48,179 bases of DNA from Bryobacterales bacterium (lineage in GTDB: Bacteria > Acidobacteriota > Terriglobia > Bryobacterales > Bryobacteraceae), in NCBI GenBank assembly GCA_003166865.1, contig PMUP01000033.1:8049-56227 (forward strand). The letters run 5' to 3'. Position numbers and translations under genes: made by a program. This document shows, one piece after another, positions 24,670 through 32,787 of the stretch. The notes beneath the pieces are model-generated. The model ran no database searches. It was not told the DNA's origin and saw nothing but the letters and a program-made list of their open reading frames with translations. The stretch's first letter is position 1, and every line of letters begins with the position of its first letter.

Positions 24670-26880
24670 ATGATCCATGTGGTCCCGGTTCTGTTCGGGG
24701 CGCTATTCACGGTAGCCACTGCCTGGGCGCTCGGCATGCTGCTGTTGCGCAACCTGGCACTGTCGTTCGATCCCTGGGAGCGGCGCCTGCTCGCGTTTTT
24801 CGCCGGATCGGCATGCTTAAGCGCAATCCTATTTGCCCTCAGCGCCGCCCATCTGGCCTATCGCGGCGTCCTGCTGGCCCTGGGACTCGGCAGCATTGGC
24901 TACGCCGCATATTCCGGGGCGTTGCGATCCCCCGGAAAGGCATTCGCGCCACTGGCGCCCCTGTGGCGATGGGTCTTCATTCCTGCTTTTGCCGCATTCA
25001 CCTGGTACGGCTTCTTCAACGCCCTCGTTCCCGAACACAGTTCCGATGGCATGGCCTATCACCTGAGCGAGGTGGTGATTTACCAGCACGCCCACGGTTT
25101 CCCGCGCATCACCAATGACATTTTTGCCAGCCTCTCGCAGGGTATCGAGCTGCTGTACCTGTTCGCCTTCGATTTCGGCCGGCATTCGGCGGCTACTCTG
25201 GTTCACTACGCCTTCCTGATCGCACTGGCGTTCCTGGTCCTGTCGTATGGACGGCGCATTGGACGGCCAGCGGTGGGTGTCGCGGGAGCTATCTTCACCT
25301 ACACCAGCCCGGTGGTGCTGCGCGACGCGACGGTAGCTTACGTTGACGTGGCGCTGGCCGCCGTTCTGTTCGCGCTGTTCTACCTGTTGCAGGTGTGGGA
25401 CGAGAGCCGCGATTCCAACTTGCTGGTGCCCATCGGCCTGCTGGCCGGGTTCTGTTACGCGGTGAAATACACGGGCTTTCTGGCGGTGCCGTATGCGGTG
25501 GGGTTCGTGGCCTGGAAGCTTTTGAGGAACGCGCGCAAGCCGCTGCTTCGTCCCGTGCTGGTGATCGCGCTCTCGGCCGCGGTCATGGTCCTCCCCTGGA
25601 TGGTGAAGAACTGGATCGAAGTCGTGAATCCCGTCTCGCCGCTCGCCAACCGCACCTTTCCGAATCCCTATGTGCATATCTCGCAGGAAGACTTCATGCG
25701 GAAGTATTTCAGCAGTTACGATCTCGCCAGCCGCTGGCAAATACCTCTGGACGTGACCGTGAAGGGCGACCACCTGGGAGCCTTCCTCGGACCGATTTTC
25801 GTGCTCACACCGCTGGCGCTGCTGGCGCTGCGCTTCCGCGAGGGCCGTCAATTGCTGTTGGCCGGGCTGCTGCTGGGGTCCACTTATTTCGGCAACATTG
25901 GCACACGCTTCCTCATTCCGATCGTCCCTTTCGTTTCGCTGGCGCTGGCGCTGGCGGTGGCGAATCTTCCCTGGTTGCTGTTTGCGCTGCTGGTGGCGAA
26001 CATCATCGCCTGTTGGCCTGCCATGTATCGCATTTACTGCAGCCCTAACGCGTGGCGGTTGGAGGAGATACCCGTGGCGGCCGCGCTGCGCCTTCAATCC
26101 GAGGACGACTATCTCAGCCAGGACCCTGAATACAGAATCGTGCGCATGATTGGCCGCGTGGTTCCTCCCGGCGACCGCATCTTCGCCATTGGGCAAAATG
26201 GGACATCGTACCTTCCGCGAGAGCTGCTGATCGGTCATCACAGTGCGGCCAATGAAGTTATCGAGGACATCCTCTGGACGCCGGTGGCAGCGGGCTACCA
26301 GCCGGTGCTGTCTGTCAAGTTCGATTTCCCACCGCGCGAGTTTCGCAAGCTGCGAGTGGTCCTGAAGGGCAGCGAAACTGACGGCCAATGGTCCATAACC
26401 GAACTGCGCATCTTCGACGGCCCGAAGGAGTTGCCGCGCGATCCCGGCTGGCGGCTTACCGCTCATCCCAATCCCTGGGACGTGCAACTGGCGTTTGACA
26501 ACACTCCCGTGACGCGCTGGCGCAGTTGGCAACCAGCCGCCCCCGGCATGTATGTGGAAGTGGATTTCCCCCGGCCGCAACCAGCCAGTTCGGTGGTCGT
26601 CGAATCCAGCTATGAAACCGTGAACACCAAGATCGCGCTGGAAGGCATGGGAACGGATGGGCAATGGACCACGGTCTCCGATCATCCCGCGATAACCACC
26701 CACCCGATCCGCACCAGTCTCCGGATGGCTGCCATCGCCGAGCTAAAAGCCCGCGGAATTCAGTATGTCGTGATCCACCCGGGAGATCCTGGCGCCGATG
26801 ACTTCTTCCGTTATCCGGCAGCCTGGGGGCTCAGCCTGGTCGGCCAGGAAAGCGGTGCCCACCTGTACCGCATCCCGTAA
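24670..26880 (+). CDS. GT-C-like polytopic membrane protein with C-terminal discoidin-like domain, copy 1
   Basis: 736 residues. About 10-12 membrane helices to residue 460, with an N-terminal segment EHSSDGMAYHLSEVVIYQHAHGFPR placed as the acidic lumenal loop of ArnT/PMT-type (GT-C) glycosyltransferases; catalytic assignment is uncertain. The C-terminal 250 residues include two galactose-binding/F5-8C-like beta-sandwich stretches (VKFDFPPREFRKLRVVL... ELRIFDGPKELP and WQPAAPGMYVEVDFPRPQPASSVVVES). It is a paralogue of the gene at 27464-29671, highly similar over its whole length at DNA level (for example the shared segment around 24890/27690), which indicates a recent tandem duplication. A lipid-linked sugar transferase role is inferred. 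Confidence 0.75.
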   Translation: MIHVVPVLFGALFTVATAWALGMLLLRNLALSFDPWERRLLAFFAGSACLSAILFALSAAHLAYRGVLLALGLGSIGYAAYSGALRSPGKAFAPLAPLWRWVFIPAFAAFTWYGFFNALVPEHSSDGMAYHLSEVVIYQHAHGFPRITNDIFASLSQGIELLYLFAFDFGRHSAATLVHYAFLIALAFLVLSYGRRIGRPAVGVAGAIFTYTSPVVLRDATVAYVDVALAAVLFALFYLLQVWDESRDSNLLVPIGLLAGFCYAVKYTGFLAVPYAVGFVAWKLLRNARKPLLRPVLVIALSAAVMVLPWMVKNWIEVVNPVSPLANRTFPNPYVHISQEDFMRKYFSSYDLASRWQIPLDVTVKGDHLGAFLGPIFVLTPLALLALRFREGRQLLLAGLLLGSTYFGNIGTRFLIPIVPFVSLALALAVANLPWLLFALLVANIIACWPAMYRIYCSPNAWRLEEIPVAAALRLQSEDDYLSQDPEYRIVRMIGRVVPPGDRIFAIGQNGTSYLPRELLIGHHSAANEVIEDILWTPVAAGYQPVLSVKFDFPPREFRKLRVVLKGSETDGQWSITELRIFDGPKELPRDPGWRLTAHPNPWDVQLAFDNTPVTRWRSWQPAAPGMYVEVDFPRPQPASSVVVESSYETVNTKIALEGMGTDGQWTTVSDHPAITTHPIRTSLRMAAIAELKARGIQYVVIHPGDPGADDFFRYPAAWGLSLVGQESGAHLYRIP

Positions 26881-26916
26881 TGAACCAATATTTTCTCTGC
26901 GTCGCCCTGCCATAAT

Positions 26917-27450
26917 ATGTTCTTGATTCGAGCGGCCTGCCTCCTTCTATGCGTGCTGTGTCTGGCCGCGTGCGATCGTCTTCCTCAAAGCTATCCTCCG
27001 CCCGAGCAGCGCCAGCCCGTGGCGGGCTTCAACCCCGGGCCCGACGCCATGATGGTGTCCATGGAGGACTCCGACGCCGACCCCGTCATCGTCAAGGATA
27101 TTTACCCCGGTACCGGCATTCCCTGGCGCTGGACCAAGCAGGAACCGACCGTCAAGGTACTGGTGTTTTCCACCGAAAGTGTCAAGTTCAGCGCCGACTT
27201 TGCCATTTGGGATGACAGCTTCAAGACCACGGGCCCCCTGGAAATTTCGTTTCTCGTGAACGGCAAGCTGCTCGACAAAATCCGCTACACCACGCCTGGC
27301 AAGAAGCATTTCGAGAAGCCTGTACCGGCCGATTGGCTCGCTGGCAATACCGAGGCCACCGTGGCCTTGTCGGTGGATAAACTGTACATCGCGCCGCGGA
27401 GCGGGGATGAGTATGGCGTGATCCTTTCGCGCCTGGGGCTCAAGCCATGA
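26917..27450 (+). CDS. Small lipoprotein between the two GT-C-like genes
   Basis: 177 residues. Lipoprotein signal ending in LAAC (C19), MFLIRAACLLLCVLCLAAC. The mature chain is beta-rich: WRWTKQEPTVKVLVFSTESVKFSADFAIWDDSFKTTGPLEISFLVNGKLLDKIRYTTPGKK. This looks like an immunoglobulin-like or carbohydrate-binding-like fold, unrecognised beyond that. It starts 36 bases after copy 1 and ends 13 bases before copy 2, all on the plus strand, so it is probably in the same operon and may have moved with the duplication, though no second copy of it exists after copy 2. Confidence 0.7.
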   Translation: MFLIRAACLLLCVLCLAACDRLPQSYPPPEQRQPVAGFNPGPDAMMVSMEDSDADPVIVKDIYPGTGIPWRWTKQEPTVKVLVFSTESVKFSADFAIWDDSFKTTGPLEISFLVNGKLLDKIRYTTPGKKHFEKPVPADWLAGNTEATVALSVDKLYIAPRSGDEYGVILSRLGLKP

Positions 27451-27463
27451 TCGGGCTGCCGGA

Positions 27464-29671
27464 ATGATGCATGTCCTGCCGATCTTGTTCGGGGCGCTGT
27501 TCACGTTAGCCACCGCGTGGTCACTCGGCATGCTGCTGTTGCGCAACCTCGCGCCGTCGTTTGACGCCTGGGAGCGGCGCCTGCTCGCGTTTATTGCCGG
27601 ATCGGCGTGTCTCAGCGAAATCATGTTCGCGCTGAGCGCGGCGAAACTGGTCCATCGCGGCGTGCTCCTCGCCGTGGGACTCGCCAGCATTGGCTACGCC
27701 GCATATTCCGGGGCGTTACGATCCCCCGGAAAGGCATTCGAGCCTCTCGGGCTCTTGTGGCGATGGGTCTTCATCGCTGTTTTTGCCGGCTTGACCTGGT
27801 ACGCCTTCTTCAACGCGCTTGCCCCTGAACACAGCTCCGACGGTATGGCGTATCACCTCAGCGAGGTGTCGATTTACCAGCACGCCCACGGATTCCCGCG
27901 CATCACCAACGACGTCTATGCCAATCTGTCGCAGGGCATCGAGCTGCTGTACCTGTTCGCCTTCGATTTCGGCAGACACTCCGCGGCCGCTCTGGTTCAT
28001 TACGCCTTCCTGATCGCGCTCGTGTTCCTGGTCCTGTCGTATGGACGGCGAATTGGCCGCCCAGCGGTGGGGGTCGCGGGAGCTATCTTCACCTACACCT
28101 GTCCAGTGGTGCTGCGCGACGCCACCACAGCTTACATCGACGTCGCGCTGGCCGCCGTTCTGTTCGCGCTGTTCTACCTGCTGCAGGTTTGGGACGAGAG
28201 CCGCGATCCTAAACTGATCGTGCCCATCGGCATTCTGGCCGGATTCGGTTACGCGGTGAAGTACACGGCGTTTCTCGCGCTGCCGTATGCCGTTGGCTTC
28301 GTTGTATGGAAGTTGTGGCGCGCGCGCAAGCCGCTGCTCGGTCCGGTGCTGGTGATCGGGCTCTCGGCCGCCGTCATGATCCTGCCCTGGATGTTGAAGG
28401 ACTGGATCGAAGTCGCGAATCCCTTCGCGCCGCTCGCCAACCGTGTCTTTCCGAATCCCTATGCGCACATCTCCTGGGAAGATGAGTGGCGGAGCTATCT
28501 GAGCACCTACGGTCTACACAGCCGCTGGCAAATCCCGCTCGAGGCGACTGTCAAGGGCGGTCAATTGGAAGGCTTCCTGGGGCCCTCCTTCCTGCTCACC
28601 CCGCTGGCACTGCTGGCGCTGCGCTTCCGCGAGGGACGTCAATTGCTGCTCGCGGGCCTGGTGCTCGGGTCCACCTATTTCAGCAATGTTGGAACGCGCT
28701 TTCTGATTCCGGTGGTCCCGTTCATTTCTGTCGCGCTGGCTCTAGCTGTGGCGAATCTTCCCTGGCTGCTGCTGGCGCTGGTGGCGGCGAACGTCATCAC
28801 CTGTTGGCCCGCCGTGTATGGGCGTTATTGCACCCCTGGCGCGTGGCAGATCTACGAGCTGCCGGTGAAGGCCGCGCTGCGGCTCCAATCCGAGGACGCC
28901 TATCTCAGCCGGGACCCCGACTACAACATCGTGCGCATGATGGGCCGCGTAGTTCCCCCGGGCGGCCGCATCTTCGCGATCGGGCAGAACGGGACATCGT
29001 ACCTTCCGCGCGAGCTGCTGATCGGTTATCGCAGCGCCGCCAACGAAGTTATGCAGGACATCCTCTTGACGCCCCTGGTTCGGGACTACCAGCCGGCGCT
29101 TTCCCTTAAGTTCGATTTTCCCGCGCGTGAGTTCCGCAAGCTGCGCGTGGTCCAAAAGGGCAGCGAACCCGAGGACCAATGGTCCATGGCCGAACTGCGC
29201 ATCTTCGAAGGTCCGAACGAGTTGCCGCGCGATCCCGGCTGGAGGCTTACCGCGCATCCCAATCCCTGGGAAGTGCAGATGGCGTTCGACAACAGTCCCG
29301 TGACGCGCTGGCGGAGCTGGCAACCAGCCTCCCCAGGCATGTATGTGGAAGTGGATTTTCCCCGGCCGCAACCAGCCAGTTCGGTGACCGTCGAGGCCTC
29401 CGACGAGATGGTGAACACCAAGATCCGTCTGGAAGGCATGGGAATGGATGGCCAATGGAGCACTGTTTCCGATCATCCCGTGATATCGGCCCACCCGATT
29501 CTCAGCAGCCTCCGCATGGCTGCCATCGCCGAGCTGAAAACTCGCGGAATTCAATATGTCTTGATCCATCCGGGAGATTTCGGCGCCGATGATTTTTTGC
29601 GTTATCCGGCAGCCTGGGGGCTGAGGCTCGCCGGCGAGGAAAACGGCACGCGCCTGTACCGCATCCGGTGA
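27464..29671 (+). CDS. GT-C-like polytopic membrane protein with C-terminal discoidin-like domain, copy 2
   Basis: 735 residues, paralogue of 24670-26880 and collinear with it end to end. Conserved blocks are almost unchanged (HSSDGMAYHLSEVSIYQHAHGFPRIT, RIGRPAVGVAGAIFTYT, IGQNGTSYLPRELLIG, RWRSWQPASPGMYVEVDF), while loops 330-370 and the segment near 540 differ most. This suggests divergence after duplication under retained constraint. Two adjacent ATGs (27464, 27467) are possible starts. The next gene begins 19 bases downstream (BadF/NAGK kinase), so the membrane proteins, lipoprotein and kinase may form one envelope-glycan operon. Confidence 0.75.
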   Translation: MMHVLPILFGALFTLATAWSLGMLLLRNLAPSFDAWERRLLAFIAGSACLSEIMFALSAAKLVHRGVLLAVGLASIGYAAYSGALRSPGKAFEPLGLLWRWVFIAVFAGLTWYAFFNALAPEHSSDGMAYHLSEVSIYQHAHGFPRITNDVYANLSQGIELLYLFAFDFGRHSAAALVHYAFLIALVFLVLSYGRRIGRPAVGVAGAIFTYTCPVVLRDATTAYIDVALAAVLFALFYLLQVWDESRDPKLIVPIGILAGFGYAVKYTAFLALPYAVGFVVWKLWRARKPLLGPVLVIGLSAAVMILPWMLKDWIEVANPFAPLANRVFPNPYAHISWEDEWRSYLSTYGLHSRWQIPLEATVKGGQLEGFLGPSFLLTPLALLALRFREGRQLLLAGLVLGSTYFSNVGTRFLIPVVPFISVALALAVANLPWLLLALVAANVITCWPAVYGRYCTPGAWQIYELPVKAALRLQSEDAYLSRDPDYNIVRMMGRVVPPGGRIFAIGQNGTSYLPRELLIGYRSAANEVMQDILLTPLVRDYQPALSLKFDFPAREFRKLRVVQKGSEPEDQWSMAELRIFEGPNELPRDPGWRLTAHPNPWEVQMAFDNSPVTRWRSWQPASPGMYVEVDFPRPQPASSVTVEASDEMVNTKIRLEGMGMDGQWSTVSDHPVISAHPILSSLRMAAIAELKTRGIQYVLIHPGDFGADDFLRYPAAWGLRLAGEENGTRLYRIR

Positions 29672-29690
29672 TGCGGCATTACTTCCTCTC

Positions 29691-30635
29691 ATGCCCCAAT
29701 ACTTCCTCGGCGTCGACGGCGGCCAATCCAGCACCACCGCGATCATTGGCGATGAAAGCGGACGCGTGCTCGGCATCGGCCGCGGCGGGCCCTGCAATCA
29801 CGTAGGCGCGTCCGAAGGTCGGGCTAAGTTCGTCAATGCTATCCATGCATCTGTTCGCGCAGCCTGTTCCGAAGCCGGACTGGAAGCTGGAACGGTCCGC
29901 TTTGTCAGCGCCTGCCTGGGATTCAGTGGCGGTCCGGCGGACAAACAAGCGATTCTCGGCGAGATCCTTGCGAGCGATCGCATTCTCGTCACCGGCGACG
30001 CCACGATCGCTCTATCGGGCGCGCTGGCGGGCGAGCCGGGAATCGTGATTATCGCCGGGACCGGCTCCATCGCATTTGGCCGTAATGCCCAGGGCCGAAC
30101 CGCGCGCGCCGGCGGTTGGGGCTATCTGTTTGGAGACGAGGGCGGGGGATTCTGGATCGTGCGCGAAGCCTTGCGCGCGGCTCTGCGCTGGGAAGAGGGT
30201 TGGGGATCGCCCACGGCGTTGCGCGCCATGTTGCTGGATAGCACCGGTGCGCGCAACATCAACGATCTGATGCATCGCTGTTATACGCCTGAGTTTCCAC
30301 GGCCGCGCGTCGCGAGCCTTTCGTTACTGGTGAATACCGCTGCGGAGAATGGCGATCCAATGGCTCGGAAGATTTTCAGCGAAGCGGCCAGCGAACTTGC
30401 CCTGTTGGCTCGTGCTGTCGGTAGCCAGTTGTTCGATCCTCAGGACTCAGCGCGCTGCGCCTACAGTGGTGGAGTCTTCCACAGCCGGATCTTACGGGCT
30501 CGGTTTCGGGATGCGCTTGAGCGCGAGCCAGGCTTGGTGGCAACTCCTCCCGTTCACGATCCAGCCACCGGAGCCCTACTGGAAGCTTATCGGGCGGCGG
30601 GCAAAATTGCCTACGGAATACTCAGCCGTTTCTAA
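29691..30635 (+). CDS. N-acetylglucosamine kinase-like / BadF-BadG-BcrA-BcrD family ATPase
   Basis: ASKHA-fold sugar kinase. 314 residues. Phosphate 1 motif VDGGQSSTTAIIGDE (8-22), phosphate 2 region ILVTGDATIALSGAL, adenosine motif VIIAGTGSIAFGRN, followed by GGWGYLFGDEGGGFWI, the DEGSG-like block that marks the NAGK/BadF family. By family this is likely to phosphorylate N-acetylglucosamine or a related amino sugar; the 2-hydroxyglutaryl/benzoyl-CoA activase branch has cysteine ligands, which are not seen here. It follows the GT-C-like gene by 19 bases, fitting cell-wall or glycan recycling. Confidence 0.85.
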   Translation: MPQYFLGVDGGQSSTTAIIGDESGRVLGIGRGGPCNHVGASEGRAKFVNAIHASVRAACSEAGLEAGTVRFVSACLGFSGGPADKQAILGEILASDRILVTGDATIALSGALAGEPGIVIIAGTGSIAFGRNAQGRTARAGGWGYLFGDEGGGFWIVREALRAALRWEEGWGSPTALRAMLLDSTGARNINDLMHRCYTPEFPRPRVASLSLLVNTAAENGDPMARKIFSEAASELALLARAVGSQLFDPQDSARCAYSGGVFHSRILRARFRDALEREPGLVATPPVHDPATGALLEAYRAAGKIAYGILSRF

Positions 30636-30695
30636 TGCGGTGACTAGGGTGAGTTTCCCCCAAAAGCACCTTACGGCCTGGCCGATGAGATTTTT

Positions 30696-31781
30696 GTGGA
30701 AGATCGCGCTGATATCGCCGTGCGCGCGCATTGCTTGCGGGTGGCCACTTGGTCCAGCGAGTTGGCCGGCGCTATCGGGCTTTCCGAATCCGAAAGAAAG
30801 CTGGTTAAGGAAGCCGCCATCTCCCACCATATTCCTGAGATTTTGGTGGACGATCGGGCGCACGCTCGCCTGCTGGCCGAAATGCGGCTGGAAGCGGCCT
30901 GGGAGCAACCGCTGGTCCCCAATGATGTGCGGGTGGTGCTGGAGACACTGTGGGGCCGCCGGCCAATTTCCGATCCAGCCATGGGCAAGATTGTAGCGGT
31001 GCTGGAGATCAGCGACGATTTCGACCAGTACTTCGAATCCGAGCCCCTGTTCGATGACACCGATACTCCCGATCAATGCGCGAATTCGTCGGTCGCAGCC
31101 ATGCTGTCCTATTTGCAGGTCCCGAGCCATGGGGACGTCAGCCGGGTGATCGACCGGCTGCCAGTGTTTCCCCGCGCGGCCCGCGAGGTGGTGCGTCAGG
31201 CGATGAATCCCAACGCCGGTCCCCTCGAATTGGAGGAGCTTGCAGCCACTCTCCGCGGGAGCTTCGCGTCGCCGCGCTCGCACCATATTTGGAACCACAG
31301 TTTGGATGTGGCGGAAGCCGCACAGATGCTTGCCCTGAACTGCTCCATCACGGTGGATCCTGCCCAGGCGTTCCTGGCGGGTTTGATTCACGACATCGGC
31401 CGGTTGGCCTTCTCCAACATGCCCGCCGCGTTCCTCGAGCGTTTCCATCGTCTCACCGATGGCGGCTGTCCTGCCATCGAAGTGGAGATGTGCCTGGCTG
31501 GGCGCTGCCACGGCGAAGTTGGGTCCGAGACACTGGAGCAGTGGGAATTCCCCCCTGACGTCGTCGAAGCCGTGCGTTGGCATCATCACCCGGAGCGCTC
31601 CCCGCTGGCGTTGACTGCGCTGTGCTATCTGGCCGAATTCATGACAGACACCCAGGAGGATCTCCCGTCCTATATCCGCTTGAACACGGCTTGCCGACGG
31701 GTGGGAATCAGCATGGCCGCGCTCACCGAGCTGGGGCACCAGAAGATGGGCGGACTGGAGAGCTTGCGTTTCGCGGGGTAG
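30696..31781 (+). CDS. HDOD/HD-domain protein
   Basis: 361 residues. GTG 30696 is the first in-frame start; the frame is open to 30648 upstream without another start, and no strong Shine-Dalgarno is visible. Residues 10-50 look like a first HD domain but the HD pair is HH (AAISHHIPEI). Residues 150-190 (VIDRLPVFPRAAREVVRQAMNPNAGPLELEELA) recall the HDOD lead-in. Residues 208-300 carry a good HD domain: HHIWNHSLDVAEAAQML, LAGLIHDIGRLAF, and HGEVGSETLEQWEFPPDVVEAVRWHHHPE. HD proteins of this type act in signalling, often on nucleotides or as non-enzymatic hubs. Target unknown. Confidence 0.75.
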   Translation: MEDRADIAVRAHCLRVATWSSELAGAIGLSESERKLVKEAAISHHIPEILVDDRAHARLLAEMRLEAAWEQPLVPNDVRVVLETLWGRRPISDPAMGKIVAVLEISDDFDQYFESEPLFDDTDTPDQCANSSVAAMLSYLQVPSHGDVSRVIDRLPVFPRAAREVVRQAMNPNAGPLELEELAATLRGSFASPRSHHIWNHSLDVAEAAQMLALNCSITVDPAQAFLAGLIHDIGRLAFSNMPAAFLERFHRLTDGGCPAIEVEMCLAGRCHGEVGSETLEQWEFPPDVVEAVRWHHHPERSPLALTALCYLAEFMTDTQEDLPSYIRLNTACRRVGISMAALTELGHQKMGGLESLRFAG

Positions 31782-31823
31782 CGCAGGCTACAATAAATCC
31801 AAGCAGCTTCACGGTCGCAAAAT

Positions 31824-32642
31824 ATGGCCTGTCGTGTTTGGGCAGTGTTTTTACTGCTGATGCCCTCAATTGCGCGTAGTCAAAGCGCGGGGGATAGCGG
31901 AAGCGTGTCGTTGAGTGTGAATACCAGCAGACCCTTGGCTGAAATGCTGGATAAGGTACAGCATCTCTACCTCAACCCTATTAGCTTTGAAGAGGCTCCG
32001 TATGAGAGCTCCGTCGACCTGAAGAGCATTCCTGTCAAACAAGATGACGGCTCGACAATTATTTTCCGGGGACCGCCGATCGTTGATTTCAGCGTGACGC
32101 TCGGACCAACGGATTCGTCCGGTCATACGGCGGCCCAGTCCGTTCTCAGCTCGTATAACAATGCGGGCCTGCCCGGCATTTATAGTGTCGTCCAGGCCGG
32201 CGATCAAGTGAGCGTGGTGCCACAAAAGGTTCGTGCTTTAAGCGGCAACATGCGCGAGGTGACGCCACTGATGAGTTCGCCGGGTGAATTCCCCCTGGCG
32301 ACGCGCGGCGCGATTCAGACGCTCCAACTCGTTGCCCAGAGTATCGCATCTCACAGTGGCGCAAAGGTGATTCTTTTGAACGTGCCGTTCAACCTCGACG
32401 ATACCGTCACCATGAGTGCAACCGGAGAAGCGGCTCGCGACGTAATCGTGCGTTTGGGCGCAATCTTTGGGAGGCCGACAATGTCATCGCAGTGCCTATA
32501 CGATGCGACATTCAAGACCTATTACCTGAGTGTTCAGATCATTTCCGCGCCGAACCCTCCGGGCGTTCCGGCTCGCCACGGGTTGCGCATTCCGCTGCCC
32601 AGGGCGGGCCCCGAGGACAGCCCGTTCTTCACGAAACAGTGA
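31824..32642 (+). CDS. Secreted hypothetical protein
   Basis: 272 residues. Signal peptide MACRVWAVFLLLMPSIARSQ. No recognised family. Mature features: SLSVNTSRPLAEMLDKVQHLYLNPISFEEAPYE, a beta/alpha segment (QTLQLVAQSIASHSGAKVILLNVPFN) and a Pro-rich end (APNPPGVPARHGLRIPLPRAGPED). The layout, with a short N-terminal alpha-beta module and STN-like spacing (RPLAEMLDKVQ), faintly recalls secretin/TonB short N-terminal domains, but I do not claim it. Starts 42 bases after the HD gene. Confidence 0.55.
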   Translation: MACRVWAVFLLLMPSIARSQSAGDSGSVSLSVNTSRPLAEMLDKVQHLYLNPISFEEAPYESSVDLKSIPVKQDDGSTIIFRGPPIVDFSVTLGPTDSSGHTAAQSVLSSYNNAGLPGIYSVVQAGDQVSVVPQKVRALSGNMREVTPLMSSPGEFPLATRGAIQTLQLVAQSIASHSGAKVILLNVPFNLDDTVTMSATGEAARDVIVRLGAIFGRPTMSSQCLYDATFKTYYLSVQIISAPNPPGVPARHGLRIPLPRAGPEDSPFFTKQ

Positions 32643-32654
32643 TTGGGTGATTGG

Positions 32655-32726
32655 CCGCCGATAAACACCGATGGCTGCGGATTCTGAGCAAGAACTTTAC
32701 CGGCGTCGATCTCCGTTCATCTGCGG
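32655..32726. repeat. Imperfect inverted repeat in the 145-base gap
   Basis: CCGCCGATAAACACCGAT (32655-32672) and ATCTCCGTTCATCTGCGG (32709-32726) are imperfect reverse complements (13 of 18 positions), 36 bases apart. This resembles the decayed arms of dispersed palindromic elements with GATAAACACCGAT/ATCGGTGTTCATC cores. The rest of the gap 32643-32787 shows no gene. Low certainty. Confidence 0.35.
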
Positions 32727-32787
32727 CTGAATGTCATTTTTCCGCACCCGAAAGCTTGTCACGCCCCAGGTCTGTAATAATTGTTAG

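Noticed and set aside
24829-26703. A 624-codon open frame antisense to the GT-C-like gene
   Set aside because: High GC content leaves long antisense frames; the composition (Arg/His/Gln-rich) has no family resemblance, and the plus-strand gene is a membrane protein with a recognisable paralogue.
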